A DNA stretch of 64,000 bases, from the NCBI RefSeq assembly GCF_910592395.1, contig NC_088324.1, positions 9,264,953 to 9,328,952 on the forward strand. The letters run 5' to 3'. The stretch is from Lineus longissimus (taxonomy: Eukaryota; Nemertea; Pilidiophora; Heteronemertea; Lineidae). Within the stretch, counting starts at the first letter, position 1, and the number at the start of each line of letters is the position of its first letter. Below the pieces are notes generated by a model. The model searched no databases. It saw only the letters and a program-made list of their open reading frames with translations, and was not told the DNA's origin. Positions 37,995 through 49,200 of the stretch are shown here, piece by piece. The position numbers and the translations under genes were made by a program.

Positions 37995-40875
37995 GTTCTC
38001 AAAATATCAACATTTTTTGAAAACTTTCTTGATGACATGGAAGACAATGTCAGTCTGAGTACTGAACCAAGATTTGGGGTGAAAACATCAAAGTCTAATT
38101 GATTGAGAGGGAATATCGTTTTCGTGATATTTTGAAGAATAACTGCCAAACCAATATTGACATAAGAATTTCGCTTTAACATCTATCAGATTATGTATCT
38201 ATCATCAATATCCGGCATTTTCAGCGTTATATCACTCACAGTTTGCGGATGCAGACCACTTTAAAAATACCTTGTACCCAGGTCTCACAGGTTTTTCAGT
38301 CCTATACATTCATGCTCATGGATGGTCATATGGGCCCTGGATCCAAGGCCCCTTTCTGAGTTTGATGGCAGAATTTTGCAAAAATTTACCAAATATTTAA
38401 AAAACCATGAAGCGGTTGGAATTTTGAGCCGATTTTTGCATGCAGCATCTGTACTACATCAACAACTACATTGACAGTGTTTTATTGGTTCTGACATGTT
38501 TAGATATCGATTATAACAATATATCATTTTGTGTTTTTTATGGATGGATTTTCAGGATAAACACAAGCGATGCTCAGATGCTAACAATTTTGGAACGTAA
38601 TGATAGATACATATTCTGATTGATGCTAAAGCGAAATATCGATATCAGTTCTAATTAACCATTTATTCTTCTAAATATCACGAAATGACAACTTGATCAA
38701 GTTATCAAAATATCAACATTTAAAAAAAATGTTCTTGATGACATGGAAGACAATGTCAGTCTGAGTACTGAACCAAGATTTGGGGTGAAAACATCAAAGT
38801 CTAGTTGTTTGAGAGGGAATATCGTTTTCGTGATATTTTGAAAAATTACTGCCAAACCAATATTGACATAAAAAATTCGCTTTAACATCTATCAGATTAT
38901 GTATTTATCATCAATATCCAACATTTTCAGCGTTATATCACACACAGTTTGCGGATGCAGACCACTTTAAAAATACCTTGTACCCAGGTCTTACAGGCTT
39001 TTCAGTCCTATACATTCATGCTCATGGATGGTCATATGGGCCCTGGATCCAAGGCCCCTTTTTGAGTTTGATGGCAGAATTTTGCAAAAATTTACCAAAT
39101 GTTTGAAAAACCATGAAGCGGTTGGAATTTTGAGCCGATTTTTGCATGCAGCATCTGTACTACATCAATAACTATATTGGCAGTGTTTTATTGGTTCTGA
39201 CATGTCTAGATATCGATTATAACAATATATCATTTTGTGTTTTTTTGGATGGATTTTCAGGATAAACACGAGCAACGCTAAGATGCTAAACATTTTGGAA
39301 CGTAATGATAGATACTTATTCTGAGTGTTGCTAAAGCGAAATATCGATATCAGTGCTAGTTAACCATTTATTCTTCTAAATATCACGAAATGACAACTTG
39401 ATCAAGTTCTCAAAATATCAACATTTAAAAAAAATTTTCTTGATGACATGGAAGACAATGTCAGTCTGAATACTGAACCAAGATTTGGGGTGAAAACATC
39501 AAAGTCTAGTTGTTTGAGAGGGAATATCGTTTTCGTGATATTTTGAAGAATTACTGCCAAACCAATATTGATATAAAAATTTCGCTTTAGCATCTATCAG
39601 ATTATGTATCTATCATCAATATCCAACATTTTCAACGTTATATCACGCACAGTTTGCGGATGCAGACCACTTTAAAAATACCTTGTACCCAGGTCTTACA
39701 GGCTTTTCAGTCCTATACATTCATGCTCATGGATGGCCATATGGGCCCTGGATCCAAGGCCTCTTTTTGATTTTGATGGCAGAATTTTGCAAAAATTTAC
39801 CAAATGTTTGAAAAACCATGAAGCGGTTGGAATTTTGAGCCGATTTTTGCATGCAGCATCTGTACTACATCAACAACTACATTGACAGTGTTTTATTGGT
39901 TCTGACATGTCTAGATATCGATTATAACAATATATCATTTTGTGTTTTTTTGGATGGATTTTCAGGATAAACACAAGCGATGCTGAGATGCTAAAAATTT
40001 TAGAACGTAATGATAGATACATATTCTTATTGATGCTAAAGCGAAATATCGATATCAATGCTAATTAACCATTTATTCTTCTAAATATCACGAAATGACA
40101 ACTTGATCAAGTTCTCAAAATATCAACATTTTTAAAAAATGTTCTTGATGACATGGAAGACAATGTCAGTCTGAGTACTGAACCAAGATTTGGGGTGAAA
40201 ACATCAAAGTTTTGTTGTTTGAGAGGGAATATCATTTTCGTGATATTTTGAAGAATTACTGCCAAACCAATATTGACATAAAAATTTCGCTTTAGCATCT
40301 ATCAGATTATGTATCTATCATCAATATCCAACATTTTCAGCGTTATATCACGCACAGTTTGCGGATGCAGACCACTTTAAAAATACCTTGTATCCAGGTC
40401 TCACAGGCTTTTCAGTCCTATACATTCATGCTCATGGATGGTCATATGGGCCCTGGATCCAAGGCCCCTTTTTGAGTTTGATGGCAGAATTTTGTAAAAA
40501 TTTACCAAATGTTTGAAAAACCATGAAGCGGTTGGAATTTTGAGTCGATTTTTGCATGTAGCATCTGTACTACATCAACAACTACATTGGCAGTGTTTTA
40601 TTGGTTCTGATATGTCTGGATATCAATTATAACAATTATATCATTTTGTGTCATTTTTGGATGGATGTTCTTGGCAAACACGAGCGACGCTAAGATGTTG
40701 AAAATTTTGGAACCTGATGATAGACACATAATCTGATTGATGCTAAAGCGAAATATCGATATCAATGCTAATTAACCGTTTATTCTTCTAAATAACTTGA
40801 TCATGTTCTCAAAATATCAACATTTTTTGAAAATTTTCATGATGACATGGAAGACAATGTCAGTCTGAGTACTTT
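37995..40875. repeat. 705-bp tandem array, four units plus fragment
   Basis: TCTCAAAATATCAACATTT (TTATC in one copy) starts units at about 37995, 38701, 39406, 40111 and 40805, spacing 706, 705, 705 and 694. The last unit breaks off near 40875. All units keep GGGCCCTGGATCCAAGGCC and GCGAAATATCGATATCA. A 63-codon minus-strand ORF recurs in each, but with the substitutions expected of drift, so I do not call it a gene. Confidence 0.9.
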
Positions 40876-41199
40876 TTTCCTCCAGTCACGCGCTATGGAC
40901 GTTCATCGCAGGGGAACACTAATGAATAGGAACATAAAAGTCATTACACCGACTTGTGTCAGTTTCGCAAACCACTTTCACGTTCGTCTGAATACCGTGA
41001 AAAGAGAAACAGACCAAGGATGGAGTGAATGGGGATAAATAGTTTCATAAAGCGGGTCCACAGAAGGTCTGGCTAACCATTTGTCTCTGCAGGCCTAAGT
41101 CTCTCGTAACCTTTTCATTCGCTTTAGAGGTACCGCATATATTACATAACATGATTACGACTTCGTCAAAGAATGACGAGTCTCGCAAACCCACAGAAG
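40876..41199. other. No gene seen
   Basis: Unique sequence between the 705-bp array and the putative spliced transcript. Probably its upstream region. Confidence 0.4.
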
Positions 41200-41214
41200 A
41201 GGCAGGATCCACGT

Positions 41215-42710
41215 GGCCGTCTCGGCCATCTTGAAAACGTGTCTGTGAAATCGTTCACCAAAATCTCAATTTACTTCACGAAAATTCATAGTTCAACAGA
41301 AACAACATCATAGAATTGATGGTAAGTTTTCAGGCCATATCAATGTGCAGGTTGTTCATCTAAACTGGTTGTAATTGCCGAGATATTTGCGATTTTTGTT
41401 GGTGCTGTACAGTTGGCGGCTTGACCAGAAATGGAAGTCCCTTTGAGTCTCATTATTCGAACTGCGATGCGAACACAGCACCATGGAGGTTGTTATCCCT
41501 TGGCCGGCGCAGGCCCTACCTTTGCAAGACCACCAACTACATTATATTGTGATATTTCTTTTCACAGAACGTGTCATTTACCCCCCCCCCTCCCCCCTCC
41601 CCCCCCGAGATGCTGTCTGGTGTAGTTTGCAAGAAGTACATGAATTATCATGGTACTGCCCCCAAATTTAACATTAATGCTTATCTACATATCCTTTTCT
41701 TTATTTGCAGAGCTCCTGCGTCCTGATGCCCTTTACATGTACAGAGACTGCCGCTTCTCATTTCAACTAAGAAAATAATTGTAAGTACACTAGTTGGTCT
41801 AAAACCTTTAGTCCATCCAAGGAAACAAACTGTGAAATTCTGTTCAAACTACAGTGAACTCGTCTGTCTAAAACAGGATTTTGGGACTGTCATGATCAGA
41901 TATTGACCAATCAGAAGACCCCTTTTATGCTCGTTCGATTCAAACAGCATGGACCATGGAGTTACAGGGCTTCTGATTGGCCAACATATACCTGAGCGGA
42001 CTTCTACCTATCCCACAATTCTTGCTTGAGGAAAATGGCGACTGTTGAACTTCCTCAACCAATCTCGATATTATATTGAACGTAGAAATACAAATTGTAC
42101 TCCACGTGCACACATGACATTTTATCGGCTTCGTTTAGGCAAAAACGATTGGAAATATTAGATCACTGAAAGTTATGGTTGAGGCATGTTCGAGTCGAGT
42201 TTGCAGTATATATGGCTTGTGAAAATAAATATCGGTCATTTTGAAAATGCCCTTTTCACAGAAAATTGGAGTTTACCATGACAGGCACACATATTCAAGC
42301 AATTTACTTGTTGTCCTGTCTTCTAATGTTCATGATATATTGAATGATTTTGGTGATAGTTATGAGTCCTAAGAATTAAAATCGAAGACAATTCTCCCTT
42401 CGTCCCTTGTCGCTTCGATTTTGTTGGTTGTGTGTGGCGTAAGCGTATAAACTTGCCACATCTCTAATCTGTACTAAATATTACTTGTGATATTTTTCAT
42501 AATCAAACATTGTCTTTCATAATCAAACTCTCTTTGTGTCTTTCTAGGACGCCAAAGAACTTGTTCACGTGCTCTATCCAGCCCATTCTCCGCAGATCTT
42601 CTCCATACGATGGCGACTCGATTTCAGTTCTTCACGAGTTAATCTGTAACTTCATTTTATCTGTATGATCTTTTGAACTAATCAATAAAATTATTAATTC
42701 TTATACAAGC
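41215..42710 (+). ncRNA. Candidate three-exon transcript, mostly noncoding
   Basis: Exon 1 (start uncertain, about 41215) ends GATG|GTAAGT at 41321. Exon 2 is 41711-41780 (TTATTTGCAG acceptor, AATT|GTAAGT donor). Exon 3 starts at 42548 (TTTCTAG) and has AATAAA at 42684-42689, with cleavage expected near 42705. CGGCCATCTTGAAAA near 41222 is a strong YY1-type site often found at transcription starts. No long ORF spans the exons. An ATG made of the last three bases of exon 1 opens a 20-codon ORF that ends in exon 2 (TAA). It is either a long noncoding RNA or a micropeptide mRNA. Strand and exons rest on splice signals alone. Confidence 0.45.
41578..41607 (+). repeat. Poly-C/T low-complexity tract
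   Basis: Runs of C separated by single T residues within intron 1 of the candidate transcript. Confidence 0.8.
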
Positions 42711-42922
42711 TTCTTTTTATTGTCCACCAAGTTACGATGGGAGCGCACAATCATTCCACAGCTTTCTGAAATGTTTTTCTTGATCTTTTTAATTGAATTG
42801 AAAAGATTTTCCTCCTCTGGTGTTTCATTATGAAACTTCTTCCTTGGCATCCTCAATTATTTTGAAAACAGAAACCTGGCATTACTTGGAAAGTTTTCTA
42901 AGTTCCATTCTGTCTGCGAAAT

Positions 42923-43092
42923 CCTCAAAAATACTCCAAGTACAAAATCGCTGTGTCATTCTTTTTTCTGTGATTTTTTCTCAAAAATACGCTAAGTACA
43001 AAATCGCTGTGTCATCCTTTTTTTTCTCAAAAATACGCTAAGTACAAAATCGCTGAGTCATTCTTTTTTCCTTTAAAAAATACGCTAAGTCC
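42923..43092. repeat. ~50-bp tandem repeat, about four units
   Basis: The string AAAAATACGCTAAGTACAAA recurs near 42925 (CTCCAAG variant), 42983, 43027 and 43077, separated by T-rich spacers. Noncoding. Confidence 0.75.
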
Positions 43093-43107
43093 ACAAAACT
43101 CGAAAAA

Positions 43108-43172
43108 TAAATTGTGCGTGACCTCCCCTCGTAACTTTTTTCCTCTGCAAAGTTACGGAGCGAGGTCACGCT
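43108..43172. repeat. Hairpin (GCGTGACCTC inverted repeat)
   Basis: GCGTGACCTCCCCTCGTAAC pairs with the inverse GTTACGGAGCGAGGTCACGC around an 11-base loop. Confidence 0.7.
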
Positions 43173-43291
43173 CGAGTTTTTTTTTGACGTTTTTGGAGAT
43201 AGCCTATATTCTGAGGGTCCCCCTTTTTTTGGAAAAAATCCGTTGATCCGAGGTTGTCCTTGTCCTTTAGAAGGCTGAAGAAGTCATTATG

Positions 43292-43840
43292 ACTTGTTAT
43301 TCATTGCAAAGTTCGATAGTTATTGCATTCAATGTTTATTTCATGTTCAATTGATACATTTGAATTCAAAGTTTCTATTATGTGCGATTCAATTGAAGAT
43401 TACGAGATGTTTCCACATACTTTGGAAGACTTTGTGTGCAAATCATGTTGTTATGCCAAAGTACAGTGCAGAGAATATTTTATATGTTGGACAGAAGTGT
43501 TTATGTTTGATATTACAACCGTTGAATCGTTGAAGGGATGAAAAAGGAACTTTGAAACAACCTATCAAAGCAGTTTCAAAGACCTTTTTCACCTTTTGCC
43601 AACAATTCAACGGAGGTAACGTCAACATAGATAATTCTGCATCGCATATAAATATCTCACACTATACACTTGGCAAAATATCATGAGTTGTACAGCAAGT
43701 CTACCAAAGATATGTGATAACATTACCACAATCTTTGTATCGCACATAATAAAAACCTTGAAAAAAAAAGTATTAATTATTGAACATGAAAATAAACACT
43801 GAATGGTAATAACTATTGAATTTTGCAACGAATAACAAGC
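43292..43840. repeat. Long imperfect hairpin, ~268-bp arms
   Basis: The plus strand from 43292 (ACTTGTTATTCATTGCAAAG) aligns along its whole length with the reverse complement read leftward from 43840 (CTTGTTATTCGTTGCAAAAT), right up to a loop of about 12 bases at 43560-43571 (TTTGAAAC/GTTTCAAA at the neck). By eye the arms are roughly three-quarters identical with small indels. No ORF is shared between the arms. It is a foldback element or a long hairpin RNA locus. Confidence 0.8.
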
Positions 43841-44063
43841 CATATATCGAGGGTCTTGAGGTGTGCCAGAAGTACAACAAAACTTGAGATACTGAAATCT
43901 TGTAAGATCTTAGATATGTCGTCCAAAACACTTGTTATTGATAAATTCGATATGATACCATTTCTATGGTTTCACTCGACGTCAAGCTTTTTGCAGCATT
44001 TTGTGTATTTTGACAAGTGGTAGATTTCAGTTTTGTAGTACTTGTGACAAACCTGTAAGGTCT

Positions 44064-44195
44064 ATCACCACATAAGCGCTTCACGTGGCATATATCATAC
44101 ACAGTCTTTGTCATTTCACGTTGAGCGTTGCCAACGGAGAATTAAAGACTCTGTGGAATATTTACCGCATGAAATGCTTATGTGGAGGTAAGCCT
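44064..44195. repeat. Second hairpin, core of a weaker ~590-bp foldback
   Basis: CACCACATAAGCGCTTCACG faces the inverse of CATGAAATGCTTATGTGG, with CAGTCTTT/AAAGACTC nearer the loop at about 44128. Outside this core, TCGAGGGTCTT near 43850 is matched by AAGACCCTCGA near 44430, so a very diverged inverted repeat may span 43846-44440. Confidence 0.55.
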
Positions 44196-44440
44196 TTTAG
44201 CCGATGACAGACTAGAGCGTAAAACGACGTGCTCCTGCACTCTTGTCGCGCACGTGTGTCACCAACTTCATGCAGAAAGATACAAGTGCACTTTTACCGA
44301 AAACATTCTTATGACGGGGTGGGGACAGGGATTGTTCATCTGGTGGCATATTGGGCAATATTGAGTTTTTACAGTAATGTTCAACTGTAAACCTCAATTT
44401 CTCAAACTCGGTAAAGTGCACTTTCTGCATAAGACCCTCG

Positions 44441-45100
44441 ATTTGACTACTTCAGCTTTATTGATTGCCTTTGCTATCTTCATAGATCGAAGTGAAGGCA
44501 ACACGTCAAAGTGAAGGAACCAAATAGAAGACGAAATTACAAACATAACATTTTATTACTACTCTTTCTAGGCAATCGTATAACATTACATAAATGTTTA
44601 CGTTTCACAGATACATATTGAGGCGAAACGCTGTAAAATCACATACATAAGACCATTTTTCATATATTTCACAACAATCTCCCAATCAAAATTGGTAGAA
44701 AGGCATTTTTAAGCTTTAGTTTTTCTAATGTGGTCTACAGTAGACCCCGCCCCGCCCCCTCCCCATGAATCAACAATACCGAACACCCGGTATTCGGTAC
44801 TGAAAATTAATAATAACTTTCGATAAGATGGTCTCATAGAAGTGAGATTAAAGTATTACTTACATAGTTTGAATCAGTTTGAATCAGTTCAATCCATCTA
44901 AATCTAATTCTGTACAATGTATTGCTGTGAAATAGGCCTACGTCTCGTACAATTAAATCTACAAATTGTGTGTTGTTGCAGAAGAAAATGACACACCTTA
45001 TTTGACAAAGGATCTCGTAACCTGTCTATTCAACCAATAATTCACCATAAATTTTCAATGAGCCGTCTGGCCTAAACTTCAGTGACTCGCTCTTTTGCAG
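44441..45100. other. No gene seen
   Basis: AT-rich unique sequence. Confidence 0.4.
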
Positions 45101-45190
45101 CCATACGGAGAGTGTGGCTTGGTGGAGTAGTGGTTAGAGCGTGTGGCTTACCTCCCAAAGGTCTTGGGTTCGAATCCCGTCGGCCTATAG
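45101..45190 (+). repeat. tRNA-like sequence (tRNA pseudogene or SINE head)
   Basis: It has a good A box (TGGAGTAGTGGTTAGAGC) and a perfect B box (GGTTCGAATCC) at tRNA-like spacing. The acceptor ends do not pair and the anticodon arm is not canonical, so a functional tRNA is unlikely. No clear SINE body or tail follows. Confidence 0.55.
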
Positions 45191-45377
45191 CACTTTTTTT
45201 CACTTTTTTAATACGAAAAGCTTTAAAACTTTTAACAGCAAAACAGGTGTTATTGCGAAAGATACCATAAGCCAAGAAACTATGCCTTTTTAAAGGATTT
45301 TTTCTTACAGCAACTGAGGAAAAAAGCTTCATGAAAAGGTATCAGTAAAAGTATTACGAATTAAACATCTTTCCAAT

Positions 45378-45400
45378 AAACCCCCCCCCCCCCCCCCCAA
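45378..45400 (+). repeat. Poly-C tract
   Basis: About 19 consecutive C residues flanked on both sides by CAATAAAC-like sequence. Confidence 0.8.
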
Positions 45401-45685
45401 TAAACCTCAATATAAGTTTAACCATCTCCAGGATCTTGTCAGGTGTCATGTATTGGAAAATAGGGAGGTTTCGCAATCACGTTTACGCTTCCAAAACGCC
45501 TGTGTGACGCACATACATGTTGGGCAGTTTTCTGGGCACTGAGGGTGCGCGCCCTTCGCAACATTGTGAAATCGGTTCCTTTTAACCAGAAGAGCTAAAA
45601 TTCGTTACGATTTCAAAATTTTAAAACGTATACGTAGATTTATATCTTAGGGATGCGAAACCTCACTAGTATCTAGTTGCACTTG

Positions 45686-45985
45686 TTATGTTTCTGCTCT
45701 GCCATGTATTTTTATGCTTAACAACTTTTTCTGTTCGAATAAAATCTTTTCTTGGGTAAAAGCAAGGCTTAAAAGCCTGTCGCGTCGTATTAACTTGTAA
45801 AACGATTTGTAATCATTTGTGGCAGAACCGTTGACAAGTGTAACTAGTGTTTGGCTTGCAGTTTTACAAAGAGTAGGTCTTGCCTGAAGCACTGATAAAC
45901 TGTGAGCGAAGATTCCATCACGGTTTTCCTCCTCCTTCGAGATGGCGGTTGTCTTCGTTGACCCGTGGTGTGTATGCGGTTCCAT
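45686..45985 (-). CDS. Hypothetical 99-residue ORF starting at a splice acceptor
   Basis: On the minus strand the ATG follows directly on TATTTTCAG and opens 99 codons ending at 45686. The peptide is polar at the start (MEPHTHHGSTKTT) and basic at the end. No motif is recognised. The frame stays open upstream to 46108 without an ATG, where it reads hydrophobic (IISLLFLVHN). It may be the coding exon of a small gene with a 5' UTR exon upstream, or a chance ORF. Confidence 0.25.
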   Translation of the reverse strand: MEPHTHHGSTKTTAISKEEENRDGIFAHSLSVLQARPTLCKTASQTLVTLVNGSATNDYKSFYKLIRRDRLLSLAFTQEKILFEQKKLLSIKIHGRAET

Positions 45986-46237
45986 CTGAAAATATAAGAT
46001 AAAATAATTTTTGAAAATTTGACTAATGGACCTCACAAAATCAATCGAATTCGTGCCAGTATTGTAGTTGTGGACCAAGAACAACAAGGAGATGATCCAC
46101 AGGCACAAACAGGAACCGGGACTTGAGTAAAACGACCTGGAAAGAGTGAAAAGGAATTTTGGCTGACCAATGCTTCTGTGGGAGTGGAAAGGGACAAATA
46201 AAATGATGCAGACAAAATCACGATGACGCTGGTAGGA

Positions 46238-49200
46238 TCATGGGGGAAGTTACCCTCTAGGTTGGATTCTTCATAAACTCTCCACAGGTGTCAACTGAGT
46301 AACAAGAAGGGGACTCTTATGGAAGTGGAAGAGTCTAAGTTACCCTTCCCTCTAGGTAAGATTCTTCCTAAACTCTCCACAGGTGTCAACTGATTAACTA
46401 GAAGGGAACCAATATTGAGGGGAAGGAGGTTAAGTTACCCTCCCCTCTAGGTAGGATTTTTCATAAACTCTCCACATGTGTCAATTGAGTAACAAGAAGG
46501 GGACTCTTATGGAGGTGGAAGAGGTTAAGTTACCCTCCCCTCTAGGTAGGATTCTTCATAAACTCTCCACAGGTGCCAACTGAGTAGCAAGAATGGGACT
46601 CTTTTGGAGGAGGAAGAGGCTAAGTTACCCTCCCCTCTAAGTAGGATTCTTCATAAACTCTCCACAGGTGTCAACTGATTAACAAGAAGGGAACCAATAT
46701 GGAGGGGAAGGAGGTTAAGTTACCCTCACCTCTAGGTAGGATTCTTCATAAACTCTCCACATGTGACAACTGAGTAACAAGAAGGGGACTCTTATGGGGG
46801 GGGGGGGGGGAGGAGGTTAAGTTACCCTCACCTCTAGGGAGGATTCTTCATAAACTCTCCACATGTGTCAACTGAGTAACAAGAAGGGGACTCTTATGGG
46901 GGGGGGGAGGAGGTTAAGTTACCCTCACCTCAAGGGAGGATTCTTCATAAACTCTCCACATGTGTCAACTGAGTAACAAGAAGGGGACTCTTATGGGGGG
47001 AGGAGGTTAAGTTACCCTCCCCTCCAGGTAGGATTCTTCATAACCTCTCTCCATCTGTGAACTTAGTATTAAGAAGGGGACTTGTATGGAGGAGGAAGCG
47101 GTTAAGTTACCCTCCCCTCTAAGTAGGATTCTAAATAAACTCTCCACAAGTGTCTACTGAGTAACAAGAATGGGACTCCTATGCATGAGGAAGAGGCTAA
47201 GTTACCCTCCCCTCTAAGTAGGATTCTTCATAAACTCTCCACAGGTGTCAACTGATTAAGAAGAAGGGAACCAATATGGAGGGGGAAGAGGCTAAGTTAA
47301 CCTCTCTCCATCTGTGAACTTAGTATTAAGAAGGGGACTTGTATGGAGGAGGAAGAGGTTAAGTTACCCTCCCTTCTAAGTAGGATTCTAAATAAACTCT
47401 CTCCATGTGTCAACTGAGTAACAAGAAGTGGACTCTTGTGGAGGAAGAAGAGGCTAAGTACCCTCCCCTCTAAGTAGGATTCTTCATAAACTCTCCACAG
47501 GTGTCAACTGATTAAGTAGAAGGGAACCAATATGGAGGGGGAAGAGGCTAAGTACCCTCCCCTCTAAGTAGGATTCTTCATAAACTCTCCACAGGTGTCA
47601 ACTAATTAACAAGAAGGGAACCAATATGGAGGGGAAGGAGGTTAAGTTACCCTCCCCTCTAGGTAGGATTCTTCATAAACTCTCTCCATGTGTCAATTGA
47701 ATAACAAGAAGTGGACTCTTATGGAGGAGGAAGAGGTTAAGTTACCCTCACCTCTAGGTAGGATTCTTCATTAACTCTCCACAGGTTCAAACTGAGAACC
47801 AAGAATGGGACTCTTTTGGAGGAGGAAGAGGTTAGGAACCAATATGGTGGGGGAAGAGGCTAAGTTACCCTCCCCTCTAAGTCGGATTCTTCATAAACTC
47901 TCCACAGGTGTCAACTGATTAACAAGAAGGGAACCAATATGGAGGGGAAGGAGGTTAAGTTACCCCCCCCCCTCTAGGTAGGATTCTTCATAAACTCTCC
48001 ACAGGTGTCAACTGAGTAACAAGAAGGGGACTCTTATGGGGGGGGGGGGGGAGGAGGTTAAGTTACCCTCCCCTCTAGGTAGGATTCTTCATAAACTCTC
48101 CACATCTGTCAACTGAGTAACAAGAAGGGGACTCTTATGGGGGGAGGAGGTTAAGTTACCCTCTAAGTAGGATTCTTCATAACCTCTCTCCATGTGTCAA
48201 CTGATTAACAAGAAGGGAACCAATATAGAGGGGAAGGAGGTTAAGTTACCCTACCCTCTAGGTAGGATTCTTCATTAACTCTCCACATGTGTCAACTGAG
48301 TAACAAGAAGGGGACTCTTATGGGGGGGGGGGAGGAGGTTAAGTTACCCTCACCTCTTGGTAGGATTCTTCATAAACTCTCCACATGTGCCAACTGAGTA
48401 GCAAGGGTGGGACTCTTATGGAGGGGAGGAGGTCAAGTTACCCTCCCCTCCAGGTAGGATTCTTCATAACCTCTCTCCATTTGTGAACTTAGTATTAAGA
48501 AGGGGACTTGTATGGAGGAGGAAGAGGTTAAGTTACCCTCCTCTCTAAGTAGGATTCTAAATAAACTCTCCACAAGTGTCTACTGAGTAACAAGAAGGGG
48601 ACTCCTATGCATGAGGAAGAGGCTAAGTTACCCTCCCCTCTAAGGAGGATTCTTCATAAACTCTCCACAGGTGTCAACTGATTAAGAAGAAGGGAACCAA
48701 TATGGAGGGGGAAGAGGCTAAGTTACCCTCCCCTCTAGGTAGGATTCTTCATAACCTCTCTCCATGTGTCAATTGAATAACAAGAAGTGGACTCTTATGG
48801 AGGAGGAAGAGGTTAAGTTACCCTCACCTCTAGGTAGGATTCTTCATTAACTCTCCACAGGTTCAAACTGAGTAACAAGAATGGGACTCTTTTAGAGGAG
48901 GAAGAGGTTAAGTTACCCTCCCCTCTAAGTAGGATTCTTCATAAACTCTCCACAGGTGTCAACTGACTTACAAGAAGGGAACCAATATGGAGGGGAAGGA
49001 GGTTAAGTTACCCTCCCCTCTAAGTAGGATTCTTCATAAACTCTCCACAGGTGTCAACTGACTTACAAGAAGGGAACCAATATGGTGGGGGAAGAGGCTA
49101 AGTTACCCTCCCCTCTAAGTCGGATTCTTCATAAACTCTCCACAGGTGTCAACTGATTAACAAGAAGGGAACCAATATGGAGGGGAAGGAGGTTAAGTTG

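Noticed and set aside
37991-40298. 63-codon minus ORF repeated in each 705-bp unit
   Set aside because: Recurrence follows from the tandem duplication; no start context or family match supports coding.
45101-45190. Functional tRNA gene
   Set aside because: A and B boxes are good, but the acceptor stem and anticodon arm do not form, so it is called a tRNA-derived relic.
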